In this document: piece after piece, positions 1 through 8,963 of the stretch
Numbering within the stretch: the first letter of the stretch is position 1
Layout of the letters: every line of letters starts with the position of its first letter
Assembly: GCF_000445105.1 (NCBI RefSeq)
Contig: NZ_ATDP01000107.1
Coordinates: 1-64,000, forward strand
Source of the DNA: Sphingobium lactosutens DS20
GTDB taxonomy: Bacteria; Pseudomonadota; Alphaproteobacteria; Sphingomonadales; Sphingomonadaceae
DNA: 64,000 nt
Direction: 5' to 3'
Translations under genes and position numbers: made by a program
The notes under the pieces: model-generated
The model's input: only the letters and a program-made list of their open reading frames with translations
Databases searched by the model: none
Told to the model about the DNA's origin: nothing

Positions 1-351
1 ACGCCCGCGCCGCAGCCGCGCATCATTTCCGTTGGCCCCGGCGGCTTCCTGCGTCAGGGTCCGGGAGACCAGCAGGCGCCGATCCCGCCCGCGCCGCCGC
101 GCCGCCTGGTGCCGGCCAAGCCCAGCCCCGAAATCGCGGACAAGACCAGCCTGCTCGACCTCACCGAAAGGATCTGCAAATGGCCGATGGGCCATCCGGG
201 CGAGCCGGACTTCCATTTCTGCGGCGAAGCGGTCAATCCCGGCTTCCCCTATTGCGTCGAACATTGCGGCCGTGCCTATCAGGCCCAGTTGCCCCGCGGC
301 ACGCGCCGCCCCCCGCCGCCCATGCCCTTTGGCGGCCCGCGCGTGCGCTGA
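1..351 (+). CDS. gcrA: GcrA-family cell-cycle regulator, 3' part
   Basis: The frame is open from the first base, so the 5' end lies outside the window; about 116 codons are visible. The C-terminal half carries the GcrA signature (ICKWPMGHPGEPDFHFCG, then NPGFPYCVEHCGRAYQ) with its conserved Cys and His residues, after a Pro/Ala-rich linker. GcrA is an alphaproteobacterial transcription factor that contacts sigma70 RNA polymerase and acts at CcrM-methylated GANTC promoters to time cell-cycle genes. A strong terminator follows within 30 bases. The family call is firm; the N-terminal DNA-binding part cannot be checked here. Confidence 0.93.
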   Translation, partial: TPAPQPRIISVGPGGFLRQGPGDQQAPIPPAPPRRLVPAKPSPEIADKTSLLDLTERICKWPMGHPGEPDFHFCGEAVNPGFPYCVEHCGRAYQAQLPRGTRRPPPPMPFGGPRVR

Positions 352-376
352 CGCCCAACGGCCTGAAGCACTCATC

Positions 377-416
377 AAAAAAGGGGCCGGTTCCGCCATG
401 GAACCGGCCCCTTTTT
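377..416. terminator. Bidirectional rho-independent terminator
   Basis: A 12-bp perfect stem GGGGCCGGTTCC / GGAACCGGCCCC with a 5-base loop is flanked by A-rich and T-rich tracts. It can stop gcrA from the left and the convergent outer-membrane protein gene from the right. Confidence 0.9.
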
Positions 417-435
417 GTGTCTTGTAAGCCTGCCG

Positions 436-1275
436 TCAGAAACGGAAGCTGGTCGTCACCATCACGCTTTGCGTGTCGAACTTGTCACCACGGTTGATGC
501 TGGTGCCGCCCGATGGCGTGATCAGGAAGGGATTGGTCGCAGGCGCACTGCCGGCGCCTACATCGACGCGATAGTCATCGACATTGTAGCGGGTCCACAA
601 ATAGCGCGCGCCGATCGAGAAGTTTTTCGAAACCTTCGCTTCGACACCGCCACCCATGGTCCAGCCCCAGCCGTCCTCACTGCGATTATCCTCGGTGAAG
701 CTGTTGGCGCCATTGCTGGTGGTGAAATTATTCTTCACCTTCGCATAGGCCAGACCACCGGTGATATAAGGCATGATGCCGCTCGGCGTCGTATAGCCCA
801 GGCGCGCGCGCAGATTGCCGTTCCAGTCGATCTTGCGCCGCATCGTGTAGAAGGCCGGCGTGGTCGAGAACTCCGTCACCTTGTCGTCGACATAGGCCTT
901 GCCCGCTTCGGCAACGACACCCGCGACGAAGTTGCCAAACTGCATGTCGTAGCCGACATGCCCCATCCAGCCAATCGCGTCCTTGTCATCGTTGCAACCC
1001 GATGCCGGCGTACGGCCCCGCGCCGCGCCGCCGCAGGTGCCGGGCGAAAAGGCGTTGGCGCCGGTCGTCGTCGTCACCACGTCATTATAGTCGCCGTCGC
1101 CATCCGTGTCGAACCGCAGATGCTCTTCGCCATCGCTCTTCTGCCAATTATAGCCGAACGACCCGCCCACATAGGGGCCGGTCCAATCCACCGCGCCGCC
1201 ATCCTGCGCCATGGCCGGCATCGACAGGCCGAGCGCCATCACGGCGCCAACCGGCGCCAGCATCTTGATTTTCAT
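436..1275 (-). CDS. Outer-membrane beta-barrel protein
   Basis: 279 aa. A signal peptide (MKIKMLAPVGAVMALG, cleavage near AMAQ-D) is followed by alternating short beta segments such as GPYVGGSFGYNWQ, NLRARLGYTT, MPYITGGLAYAKV and FSIGARYLWTRY. The chain ends in FRF, the aromatic C-terminal residue recognised by the BAM machinery. This pattern fits the small 8-stranded OmpA-like/opacity porin superfamily common in sphingomonads and rhizobia (Omp25/Omp31 type). The acidic DGDGD stretch near residue 55 is probably a surface loop. It is convergent with gcrA and shares its terminator. Substrate and role are unknown. Confidence 0.8.
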   Translation of the reverse strand: MKIKMLAPVGAVMALGLSMPAMAQDGGAVDWTGPYVGGSFGYNWQKSDGEEHLRFDTDGDGDYNDVVTTTTGANAFSPGTCGGAARGRTPASGCNDDKDAIGWMGHVGYDMQFGNFVAGVVAEAGKAYVDDKVTEFSTTPAFYTMRRKIDWNGNLRARLGYTTPSGIMPYITGGLAYAKVKNNFTTSNGANSFTEDNRSEDGWGWTMGGGVEAKVSKNFSIGARYLWTRYNVDDYRVDVGAGSAPATNPFLITPSGGTSINRGDKFDTQSVMVTTSFRF

Positions 1276-1431
1276 GAAATTTATCTCCTCGCCTGGGACA
1301 AGTCCCCTGTTCGGGAGAGCAAACGGTTCATGATCTATATTGGTTTCACGGCTTATCGTAACATTATGTTGCTGCGCCGCACCATGTCGATCCGCTTGCG
1401 CCCGCGCCCCGCCTGCCTATAGCTTGGTGCC

Positions 1432-3408
1432 ATGTCCGATGACCTGTTTGCCGCCGCCCCCGCCACGACCACCGATTATGATGCTTCGACAATAGAGGTA
1501 TTGGAGGGGCTGGAGCCGGTCCGTCGCCGGCCGGGCATGTATATCGGCGGCACCGATGAGCGCGCGCTGCACCATCTTGCCAGCGAAGTGCTCGACAACA
1601 GCATGGACGAGGCGGTCGCCGGCCACGCCACCCGCATCGAAGTGACGCTGGAGCCGGGCAACCGGCTTACCATCACCGACAATGGTCGGGGCATCCCGGT
1701 CGATCCGCACCCCAAATTCCCGGACAAGTCCGCGCTGGAGGTCATCCTCACCACGCTTCATTCGGGCGGCAAGTTTGAGGGGAAGGCCTATGCCACCTCC
1801 GGCGGCCTTCATGGTGTCGGCATCTCGGTCGTCAACGCGCTTTCCACCTCGACCGTGGTCGAAGTCGCCCGCAACAAGGAGTTGTTCCGCCAAAGCTTTT
1901 CCCAGGGATTGCCGCAGGGGCCACTGGAAAAGGTCGGCGGCGCGCCCAACCGCCGCGGCACATCGGTCGCCTTCACGCCCGACACCGCGATCTTTGGCGA
2001 ACAGAAGTTCAAGCCCGCCCGCCTTTACCGTCTCGCCCGGTCCAAAGCCTATCTCTTCGCCGGGGTCGAAATTCGCTGGAAATGCGCGCCCGAACTCATC
2101 AGCGACGACACGCCGCCAGAGGCCGTCTTCCAATTTCCCGGCGGCCTCGCCGATCATCTGAAGGAACAGGTTGGCGACCGCGAATGCGCCACCAGCGTCT
2201 TCTTTTCAGGCAATCAGGATTTTCCAAGCGACGCTGGCCGGGTCGAATGGGCGGTCGCCTGGCCGCTCTGGTCGGACGGCAGCTATAGCTGGTATTGCAA
2301 CACCATTCCCACGCCCGATGGCGGCACCCATGAAGCAGGCCTGCGCGCCGCACTTGTCAAGGGCATCCGCGCCTTTGGCGACCTGATCGGGCTGAAAAAG
2401 GCGAAGGACATCACCGCCGACGACATCATGACGTCATCGGAAATCATGCTCTCGGTCTTCATCCGCGATCCCCAGTTTCAAAGCCAGACCAAGGATCGTC
2501 TCACCAGCCCGGACGCCGCGCGCCTTGTCGAAAATGCCGTGCGCGATCATTTCGACCATTATCTGACCGACCATATGGATCGGGGCAAGGCGCTGCTGTC
2601 CTATGTGCTCGACCGCATGGACGAGCGCTTGCGCCGCAAGCAGGAGAAGGAGGTCAAGCGCAAGACCGCGACCAACAGCCGCAAGCTGCGCCTGCCCGGC
2701 AAGCTCACGGATTGTTCGAACGACGACCCGGAAGGCGCTGAAATCTTTCTGGTCGAAGGCGACAGCGCCGGCGGTTCGGCCAAGCAGGCGCGCGACCGCA
2801 AGACGCAGGCGATCCTGCCCCTGCGCGGCAAGATATTGAACGTCGCGTCGGCCAACACCGCCAAGATCCTGGCCAATCAGGAGATTGCCGACATGATCCT
2901 GGCGTTAGGCTGCGGCACGCGCAAGGACTGCAATCCCGATCATCTGCGCTATGAACGCGTCGTCATCATGACCGACGCCGATGTCGATGGCGCGCATATC
3001 GCGACGCTGCTGATGACCTTCTTCTTCCAGGAAATGCCCGAACTGGTGCGGCGCGGCCATCTCTTCCTTGCCCAGCCGCCGCTCTATCGCCTCACCGCCG
3101 GCGGCAAGAGCCTCTATGCCAAGGATGACGCGCATCGCGAACAGCTTCTCGCCAAGGAATTCAAGGGCAAGAAGGTCGACGTCAGCCGCTTCAAGGGGCT
3201 GGGCGAAATGAACCCGATGCAGCTGCGCGAAACCACCATGGACCCCAAGACGCGCAGCCTCATCCGCATCACCCTGCCCGACGATGTCGAGGACAGGCAG
3301 CAGGTGCGCGATCTGGTCGACCGGCTGATGGGCACCAATCCGGCCCACCGCTTCGCCTTCATCCAGGAAAACGCCGCCGCACTGGACGAAGAAGCGATCG
3401 ACGCGTGA
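1432..3408 (+). CDS. parE: DNA topoisomerase IV subunit B
   Basis: 658 aa, the usual length for alphaproteobacterial ParE. GHKL ATPase motifs are in place: EVLDNSMDEA, then TDNGRGIPVD, then GGLHGVGISVVNALS. Further on come the transducer Lys loop (QTKDRLT) and the TOPRIM motifs EGDSAGGSAKQ and MTDADVDGAHI, ending in the C-terminal RFKGLGEMNP signature. With ParC it decatenates daughter chromosomes using ATP. ParE rather than GyrB is inferred from the compact length and the lack of the GyrB insertion. The downstream gene starts at its stop codon (GTGA overlap). Confidence 0.95.
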   Translation: MSDDLFAAAPATTTDYDASTIEVLEGLEPVRRRPGMYIGGTDERALHHLASEVLDNSMDEAVAGHATRIEVTLEPGNRLTITDNGRGIPVDPHPKFPDKSALEVILTTLHSGGKFEGKAYATSGGLHGVGISVVNALSTSTVVEVARNKELFRQSFSQGLPQGPLEKVGGAPNRRGTSVAFTPDTAIFGEQKFKPARLYRLARSKAYLFAGVEIRWKCAPELISDDTPPEAVFQFPGGLADHLKEQVGDRECATSVFFSGNQDFPSDAGRVEWAVAWPLWSDGSYSWYCNTIPTPDGGTHEAGLRAALVKGIRAFGDLIGLKKAKDITADDIMTSSEIMLSVFIRDPQFQSQTKDRLTSPDAARLVENAVRDHFDHYLTDHMDRGKALLSYVLDRMDERLRRKQEKEVKRKTATNSRKLRLPGKLTDCSNDDPEGAEIFLVEGDSAGGSAKQARDRKTQAILPLRGKILNVASANTAKILANQEIADMILALGCGTRKDCNPDHLRYERVVIMTDADVDGAHIATLLMTFFFQEMPELVRRGHLFLAQPPLYRLTAGGKSLYAKDDAHREQLLAKEFKGKKVDVSRFKGLGEMNPMQLRETTMDPKTRSLIRITLPDDVEDRQQVRDLVDRLMGTNPAHRFAFIQENAAALDEEAIDA

Positions 3409-4853
3409 CGATGGTCGGCGCCGTTCGCTCCGGGCGCTGCCAGCAAAACATGAACGCGCGCGCCGTGCCCGGCTTTCGGGCGGGCACTCCCCACGCCCAA
3501 CTCCGTGCTCCTGCGGAGGCAGGAGCCCAGCACCCAACCTCTCCCCAACCTCCCGGCTTCCTCACCCGCGCAACCGCGCAAATCCTCGCGCTCCTCATTC
3601 TCTGCTTCGCCACCCCGGCCTCTGCCGCTCCCTCCCCCACCTATCAGGCGCGCGCGCAACAGCTTCTCGACATCCTAGCGACGCCCGGCAATGAAACCGA
3701 ATTTTTCGCCCCGCTCTTCCTAGACGCCGTGCCGGTGGATCGCTGGCGCGCCATCGCCGCTGAGCTGCGCGCCCGGCACGGCAAGCCGGTCGCGCTGGGC
3801 GCGGTCCGCACCGAAAGCGCCACCGCCGGCCAGGTCGAAATTCGTTACGAGCGCGCGACGGTCGGCTTCACCCTGGTGGTCGCGCCCCAGCCGCCCGGCC
3901 GCGTCATCGGGCTTCAGATCGTTGGCGCGCGCACCGCCGACGACAATTTCGACAAGGTGATGGCTGATCTTACCGCCCTGCCCGGCCAAACGGCGCTTTC
4001 CATCGCCCGGCTGACCAACGCCGGCCCCCAGGTAATCCGCTCCCGCAATGCGACGACGCAGATGGCGACCGGCTCCAGCTTCAAGCTCTATATCCTCGCC
4101 GAACTCGCCCGCACCATTGCCGCTGGAGAGCGCCGCTGGAGCGACGTCATCCCGCTCGGCCCCAAAAGCTTCTCCGGCCGCCTGATGCGCTGGCCCGACG
4201 CCGCGCCGATGACGCTGCACAGCCTCGCCACCGCGATGATCGCCGAAAGCGACAATAGCGCGGCCGACACATTGCTCCTGGCGCTTGGCCGCGACACAGT
4301 GGACGCCATGGTCACGGCCAGCGGCCATGCCGATCCGGCCAGCACTTTGCCGCTGCTCACCACCGCCGAGGCCTTCGCGCTCAAAATGCCGGCCGCCGCC
4401 GACCTGCGCGCCCGCTATGCCGCCGCGACGCCTGACGCCCGCCGCGCCCTGCTGCGCGACGCCGCCGCGCGCCTCACCGCCGCCAGCGTCGACATTGGTA
4501 GTGTCGCGGAAAGGCCGGTCGCGATCGACAGCATCGAATGGTTCGCTTCGCCCACCGACAGCATCGCCCTGCTGGACCGGCTGCGGAGCAGTGGCGGCGA
4601 CGCGCTGCCGATCCTGGCGGTCAATCCGGGCATCGCGCCAGCCGACGCGAAACGCTGGCGCTATCTGGGCTATAAGGGCGGCAGCGAACCGGGCGTCATC
4701 GCCATGAACTTTCTTGGTGAGGCGCAGGATGGCGGCTGGTATGCGCTGAGCGCCAGCTGGAACAACCCGGCCGCGCGCGTGGACGAACCCGGCTTCGTGG
4801 CGCTCATGACCCGCGCGCTCAATCTTCTGGCGCAGGACGCGGCCGCTCGCTGA
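3405..4853 (+). CDS. Class A beta-lactamase-like serine hydrolase, exported
   Basis: Up to 482 codons. The C-terminal two thirds have the beta-lactamase2 (PF13354) signature: SxxK in GSSFKLYI, SDN in AESDNSAAD and a KGG box in YKGGSEPG. No clear Glu166-type omega-loop motif was found, so lactamase activity is uncertain; a PBP-like or regulatory hydrolase is possible. A hydrophobic export segment (ILALLILCFATPASA-AP) lies about 60 residues after the GTG that overlaps the parE stop. In-frame starts are GTG 3405, ATG 3411 and ATG 3450, and none gives a normal short signal peptide. A repeated palindrome (3507-3526) lies inside this odd N-terminal extension. Confidence 0.72.
   Translation: MTMVGAVRSGRCQQNMNARAVPGFRAGTPHAQLRAPAEAGAQHPTSPQPPGFLTRATAQILALLILCFATPASAAPSPTYQARAQQLLDILATPGNETEFFAPLFLDAVPVDRWRAIAAELRARHGKPVALGAVRTESATAGQVEIRYERATVGFTLVVAPQPPGRVIGLQIVGARTADDNFDKVMADLTALPGQTALSIARLTNAGPQVIRSRNATTQMATGSSFKLYILAELARTIAAGERRWSDVIPLGPKSFSGRLMRWPDAAPMTLHSLATAMIAESDNSAADTLLLALGRDTVDAMVTASGHADPASTLPLLTTAEAFALKMPAAADLRARYAAATPDARRALLRDAAARLTAASVDIGSVAERPVAIDSIEWFASPTDSIALLDRLRSSGGDALPILAVNPGIAPADAKRWRYLGYKGGSEPGVIAMNFLGEAQDGGWYALSASWNNPAARVDEPGFVALMTRALNLLAQDAAAR
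3507..3526. repeat. Palindromic repeat within the hydrolase 5' region
   Basis: GCTCCTGC, four bases, GCAGGAGC: a perfect 8-bp dyad resembling short mobile palindromic repeats scattered in sphingomonad intergenic DNA. Here it falls inside the open frame and may explain the unusual N-terminus of the hydrolase. Confidence 0.6.
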
Positions 4854-4857
4854 CCCG

Positions 4858-5751
4858 TCAGCCGGGCAACTCTATTCCCTCCAGAAAATCCAGGAACGCC
4901 CGCACCCGCGCCGCCGTCCGGTCCTCCGCGGCATAAAGGGCGTGAATATCCTCGCCATCCCCGGCCGCATAGTCCGCCAATATCTCGACCAGTCGCCCGT
5001 CTTTCAGGTCACGGGCGACATGGAAATAGCCGTGCCGGGATATGCCGCACCCCGCCACCGCCATCTGCCGCACCACCTCGCCCGAATTGCCGAAACAGGC
5101 GCCTTCCACCGGCCGCTGCACGACGCGGCGACCGATGCGAAAGGGCCAGCTGTCGACCGAGCGGCGAAAGCTGAAACGCAGACAGTCATGCCCCGCCAGA
5201 TCGTCCGGCGTCGCAGGCGTGCCCCGCCGCGCCAGATAGTCCGGGCTGGCGACCAGCACCATGCGGCTATGCCCCAGCTTCTTCGCTCGCAAACGAGTGT
5301 CGCGCAGCGGCCCGATACGAATGGCGACGTCGGCCCGTTCCTCGACCAGATCGACGATCGCGTCCGACAGCGTCAGGTCGATGCGCACGGCGGGATAGCG
5401 CGCGCGGAAATCGGGTAGTATCGGGATCAGCCATTCGACGCCGAAGGACGGGGAAGCATTGACCCGCAGCACCCCGCGCGGCGCGCCGCGTTCGTCGCCC
5501 AAGCCCGTCTCCAGCTCCATCATGTCGGTCAGCAGCACCATCATGCGGTCGCGATAGGCGATGCCCTCCCGCGTCAGCGCCAGCGCCCGGGTCGTGCGCC
5601 GCACCAGCGTCACGCCCAGCCTCTGTTCCAGCCGCGCGATCGACCGGCTGACCGCCGATGGGGTCAGCCGCAACGCCTTGGCCGCATTGGCGAAGCTGCC
5701 TTCGGTCGCGACCATCAGGAACGTCTCGATATCACCCGACCGATTATCCAT
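4858..5751 (-). CDS. LysR-family transcriptional regulator
   Basis: 297 aa, standard LTTR length. The N-terminal winged helix is clear (FLMVATEGSFANAAKALRLT, then PSAVSRSIARLEQRLGVTLV, residues about 10-60). It is followed by a linker helix and a periplasmic-binding-like effector domain. It lies divergent from a short-chain dehydrogenase with about 100 bases between the starts, the classic arrangement for a LysR regulator and its target. A 15-bp dyad sits directly upstream of its start. The effector is unknown. Confidence 0.9.
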   Translation of the reverse strand: MDNRSGDIETFLMVATEGSFANAAKALRLTPSAVSRSIARLEQRLGVTLVRRTTRALALTREGIAYRDRMMVLLTDMMELETGLGDERGAPRGVLRVNASPSFGVEWLIPILPDFRARYPAVRIDLTLSDAIVDLVEERADVAIRIGPLRDTRLRAKKLGHSRMVLVASPDYLARRGTPATPDDLAGHDCLRFSFRRSVDSWPFRIGRRVVQRPVEGACFGNSGEVVRQMAVAGCGISRHGYFHVARDLKDGRLVEILADYAAGDGEDIHALYAAEDRTAARVRAFLDFLEGIELPG

Positions 5752-5760
5752 GATTTCGAT

Positions 5761-5775
5761 TCACTTCTGAAGTGA
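5761..5775. promoter_or_regulatory. Candidate LysR operator
   Basis: TCACTTC-T-GAAGTGA is a dyad with perfect 7-bp arms. It lies 10 bases upstream of the LysR start and 77 bases upstream of the SDR start. Autoregulatory LTTR sites are normally found in such divergent spacers. Binding is inferred. Confidence 0.5.
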
Positions 5776-5851
5776 TGACGTGCGCTCTAATCATCAATTG
5801 CGCGAGTGCTTACTTATGTCCACATCATTGTCAGGTTCAAAGGATTTCACC

Positions 5852-6631
5852 ATGGATTTGAAGCTCTTGGGCAAAAGCGCCATCGTCACCGGATCGACCG
5901 CCGGCATCGGCCTTGCCATCGCCAAGAGACTGGCGGACGAAGGAGTGGCCGTCACCATCACCGGCCGCACCCAGGCCAAGCTGGACGCCGCCGCCGCGCA
6001 GATCGGCGGCGACGTCAACCCCGTCCTCGCCGACCCTGCGACGGCCGATGGCGCCGCCGCGCTGATCGCCGCCGTTCCGACCACCGACATCCTCGTCAAC
6101 AATCTTGGCATCTACGAGGCGAAGGAGTTTGCCGACATCAGCGACGCGGACTGGCATCATCTCTTCGAAGTCAATGTGGTCAGCGGCGCACGCCTCGCCC
6201 GTCATTATTTCCCGCAGATGATCGCCGCCAATTGGGGCCGTATCCTCTTCATCGCCTCGGAAAGCGGTCTGCTGCCCCCGGCCGAGATGATCCATTACGG
6301 CATGACCAAGTCGGCCCAGCTTGCCATCTCGCGCGGCCTCGCTGAACATACGCGCGGCACCGGCGTCACCGTCAACAGCGTCCTGCCCGGCCCGACCCGG
6401 TCGGAGGGCATCGTCGACTTCATTCAGTCGGTCGTGGAAAACAAGGACGCGCCGCAGGCCGATCGCGAAGCGGAGTTCTTCACCCGCATGCGCCCGCTCT
6501 CGCTCATCAAGCGGCTGATCGAAGCGGACGAGGTCGCCGCCATGGTCGCCTATCTCGCCAGCCCGCTCGCCGCCGCCACCAATGGCGCCGCGCTCCGGGT
6601 CGAGGGCGGCATGATCCCGACCATCGCCTGA
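5852..6631 (+). CDS. Short-chain dehydrogenase/reductase
   Basis: 259 aa from ATG 5852; an in-frame ATG further upstream is possible but adds a non-homologous leader. The Rossmann motif is VTGSTAGIGLAIAK at residues about 11-24, NNLG precedes the catalytic region, and the active-site pair is YGMTK (YxxxK) after SES. It is a classical SDR that oxidises or reduces an alcohol/carbonyl with NAD(P). The substrate cannot be told. Expression is probably controlled by the divergent LysR regulator. Confidence 0.88.
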   Translation: MDLKLLGKSAIVTGSTAGIGLAIAKRLADEGVAVTITGRTQAKLDAAAAQIGGDVNPVLADPATADGAAALIAAVPTTDILVNNLGIYEAKEFADISDADWHHLFEVNVVSGARLARHYFPQMIAANWGRILFIASESGLLPPAEMIHYGMTKSAQLAISRGLAEHTRGTGVTVNSVLPGPTRSEGIVDFIQSVVENKDAPQADREAEFFTRMRPLSLIKRLIEADEVAAMVAYLASPLAAATNGAALRVEGGMIPTIA

Positions 6632-6711
6632 CGCCCCCAAATCGCTGGCGATCCTGCTGGCGGCAAATGGCCCTGTCGCTCGTTCCCTCCCTTCGCCTAT
6701 GAAGGATCAGA

Positions 6712-7425
6712 ATGAGCGACACGGACAGCCTTTCCCGCATCGACGCAGCCCTGGCCACTAACGGCTATGCCCGTCTGCCCGGCGCCGCGATGATCGATCG
6801 GCTCGCCATCACGCCCGCTGATTGGGCGGCCTTTGCCGCCGGCTGGCAGGATCTGGGTCCGGATCGCTTCATGGCCGATGGCGGTCGCTATCGCCGCCGC
6901 CGCCATGCCACCTTCGCGCTGCGGGGCGGCAGCTTCACCCGCCAGCCACATCAGCCCCATTGGCAGAGCCGCGACTATAACCCGCTAAATGGCGACGTGC
7001 AGCGCTGGTTCGATCCGGTCGACCCCATGACCATCGCCAATCCCGTCGCCCAGGCGATCCTGCCCTTCTGCGCCGACAGCTTCGATCCAGCGGGATCGGG
7101 CAACTGGCATGTCGAACTGCACCAGTTCCGGATCGAAGCCAGCGTCGCGCAGCAGGGCCGCCCCACGCCCGAAGGCATGCATCGCGACGGCGTCGACCGG
7201 GTGATGGTGATGCTGATCGAACGACGCAACGTGCGCGAAGGCGTCACCCGCATCGGCGCGCCGGATGGCACGCCGCTCGGCGAATTCACCCTGACCGATC
7301 CGGGCGACACGATGCTGATCGACGATCACCGCATCCTGCACGGCGTCACCGAAATCCACCCGCTCGATCCCGACCAGCCCGCCTGGCGCGACGCGCTGGT
7401 CGTGACCTTCGCCGCAACCGGTTGA
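6712..7425 (+). CDS. 2-oxoglutarate/Fe(II) dioxygenase (2OG-Fe_Oxy_2 type)
   Basis: 237 aa. HRDGVDRVM gives the HxD iron ligands and ILHGVTEI the distal His, with the conserved HVELHQFRI strand before them. This is the PF10014 family, which includes the L-isoleucine-4-hydroxylase-like amino-acid hydroxylases. The true substrate is not deducible. It lies 80 bases after the SDR on the same strand, so co-transcription is possible, and converges on gor with a 7-base gap. Confidence 0.82.
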   Translation: MSDTDSLSRIDAALATNGYARLPGAAMIDRLAITPADWAAFAAGWQDLGPDRFMADGGRYRRRRHATFALRGGSFTRQPHQPHWQSRDYNPLNGDVQRWFDPVDPMTIANPVAQAILPFCADSFDPAGSGNWHVELHQFRIEASVAQQGRPTPEGMHRDGVDRVMVMLIERRNVREGVTRIGAPDGTPLGEFTLTDPGDTMLIDDHRILHGVTEIHPLDPDQPAWRDALVVTFAATG

Positions 7426-7432
7426 TCGCCGC

Positions 7433-8779
7433 TTATTTCAGCAGCACCAGTTCTTCTGCCATGCTGGGGTGCAGTGCGACGGTATCGTCGAAATCCTGCT
7501 TGGTAAGGCCAGCCTTCACCGCGACCGCCGCCGCCTGCAAAATTTCCGGCGCATCCGGCCCGATCATGTGCAAGCCCACGACCCGGTCGGTCGTTGCGTC
7601 CACGATCATCTTGTAGAGCGCCCGCTCGTCGCGATTGGCCAGAACATTCTTCATCGGCCGGAAATCGGACGTATAGATTTTGACCGTGCCCAGCTTGTTG
7701 CGGGCCTCCGCCTCGGTCATGCCCACGCCCGCCAGCGGGGGATGGCTGAACACTGCCGATGGCACGCAGCCATAATCGACCTTGCGCCGGTTGCCGCCGA
7801 ACACCGTATCGGCAAAGGCGTGGCCTTCACGGATCGCCACCGGGGTCAGCTGCAACCGGTCGGTCACGTCACCCACCGCATAGATGCTCTCGCAACTCGT
7901 CTGGCTATAGTCGTCGACCTTGATCGCGCCCTTTTCGTCCAGCTCGACGCCCGCCGTCTCCAGTCCCAGCCCTTCGGTGTGAGGCCGCCGCCCGGTCGCG
8001 AACAGCACCAGGTCGGCCGCAACCGGATCGCCGCTTTCGAACCGCACGCACAGCGTCCCGTCCTCATTCTTATCGATCTTCTCCATCGTCGCGTTGAAGC
8101 GAAAATTGATCCCCTTCATCGTCGAAATCTGGAGCAGCCTGTCGCGCACCGTCTCATCATAGCCGCGCAGCAGGGTATTGCCGCGATTGACCATCGTCAC
8201 ATGGCTGCCGAACTGGTGGAAGATGCCGGCAAATTCATTGGCGATATAGCCGCCACCCACGATGACGATGCGGCCGGGGCATTCGTCCAGGTGGAACACC
8301 TCGTTGCTGGTGATGCCATGCTCCGCGCCCTCGACCTCCGGAATGATCGGCCAGGCGCCGGTCGCGACCAATATGACCTTCGCCGTCACCTCCCGCCCGC
8401 TCGCCAGCTTGACGCTGTGCGGCCCGGTGATCGTCGCGCGCTCCCCGATCAACTCGACCTGATGATTGTCGAGCGTATTCTTGTAGAGCCCCTCCAGCCG
8501 GTCGACATCGGCCAGCACATTGTCGCGCAGCGTCGTCCATTCAAAACCGCAATCGGGCACATTCCAGCCGAAGCGCCGCGCATCCTTCAGGTCCTCGGCG
8601 AAATGGGCGCCATAGATCAGCAATTTCTTAGGCACGCAGCCGCGAATGACGCAGGTGCCCCCGACCCGGAACTCCTCGGCCACCGCGACCTTGGCGCCGT
8701 GCGCCGCCGCCACTCGCGACGCCCGCACCCCGCCCGATCCCGCGCCAATGACAAATAGGTCGAAATCATAGTCGCTCAT
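7433..8779 (-). CDS. gor: Glutathione-disulfide reductase
   Basis: 448 aa. FAD-binding GAGSGGVRASRVAA at the N-terminus is followed by the redox disulfide GGTCVIRGCVPKK. The NAD(P)-binding GGGYIANEFAG and the second FAD motif (SIYAVGDVTDR) are present, and the C-terminal dimerisation segment ends with the catalytic HPSMAEE His-Glu pair. It reduces GSSG to GSH with NADPH in the cytoplasm. The CxxxxC spacing and HPxxAEE identify glutathione reductase rather than lipoamide dehydrogenase. Confidence 0.93.
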   Translation of the reverse strand: MSDYDFDLFVIGAGSGGVRASRVAAAHGAKVAVAEEFRVGGTCVIRGCVPKKLLIYGAHFAEDLKDARRFGWNVPDCGFEWTTLRDNVLADVDRLEGLYKNTLDNHQVELIGERATITGPHSVKLASGREVTAKVILVATGAWPIIPEVEGAEHGITSNEVFHLDECPGRIVIVGGGYIANEFAGIFHQFGSHVTMVNRGNTLLRGYDETVRDRLLQISTMKGINFRFNATMEKIDKNEDGTLCVRFESGDPVAADLVLFATGRRPHTEGLGLETAGVELDEKGAIKVDDYSQTSCESIYAVGDVTDRLQLTPVAIREGHAFADTVFGGNRRKVDYGCVPSAVFSHPPLAGVGMTEAEARNKLGTVKIYTSDFRPMKNVLANRDERALYKMIVDATTDRVVGLHMIGPDAPEILQAAAVAVKAGLTKQDFDDTVALHPSMAEELVLLK

Positions 8780-8853
8780 GCCGGTCTCCGCTGATGGTGC
8801 GCGCGATATGGCGGCTGCGGCGGCGAGTTACAAACATTGATTCGTCTCTGCGC

Positions 8854-8954
8854 CGTTCGTCCTGAGTAGCTATTGAGCCTATCGAAATGGCGTATCGAAG
8901 CACAATGCTTCGATACGAGGCTTCGACAGGCTCAGCCTCTACTCAGCACGAACG
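8854..8954. repeat. Sphingomonad-type intergenic palindromic repeat
   Basis: About 100 bp able to fold into a long cruciform. The outer arms are CGTTCGT / ACGAACG with further pairing GAGTAG / CTACTC and GAGCC / GGCTC. A central perfect 12-bp stem CGTATCGAAGCA (8891-8902) pairs with 8906-8917 across a 3-base loop. It sits between gor and pgi. It is probably a REP/BIME-like element; it may also protect or terminate transcripts. Confidence 0.75.
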
Positions 8955-8963
8955 GACCCCATA

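Noticed and set aside
415..1422. Long plus-strand frame across the outer-membrane protein
   Set aside because: Shadow of the minus-strand beta-barrel gene, which has a signal peptide and C-terminal Phe.
7469..8758. A 429-codon open frame opposite gor
   Set aside because: Same cause as above; the gor frame has all catalytic motifs.
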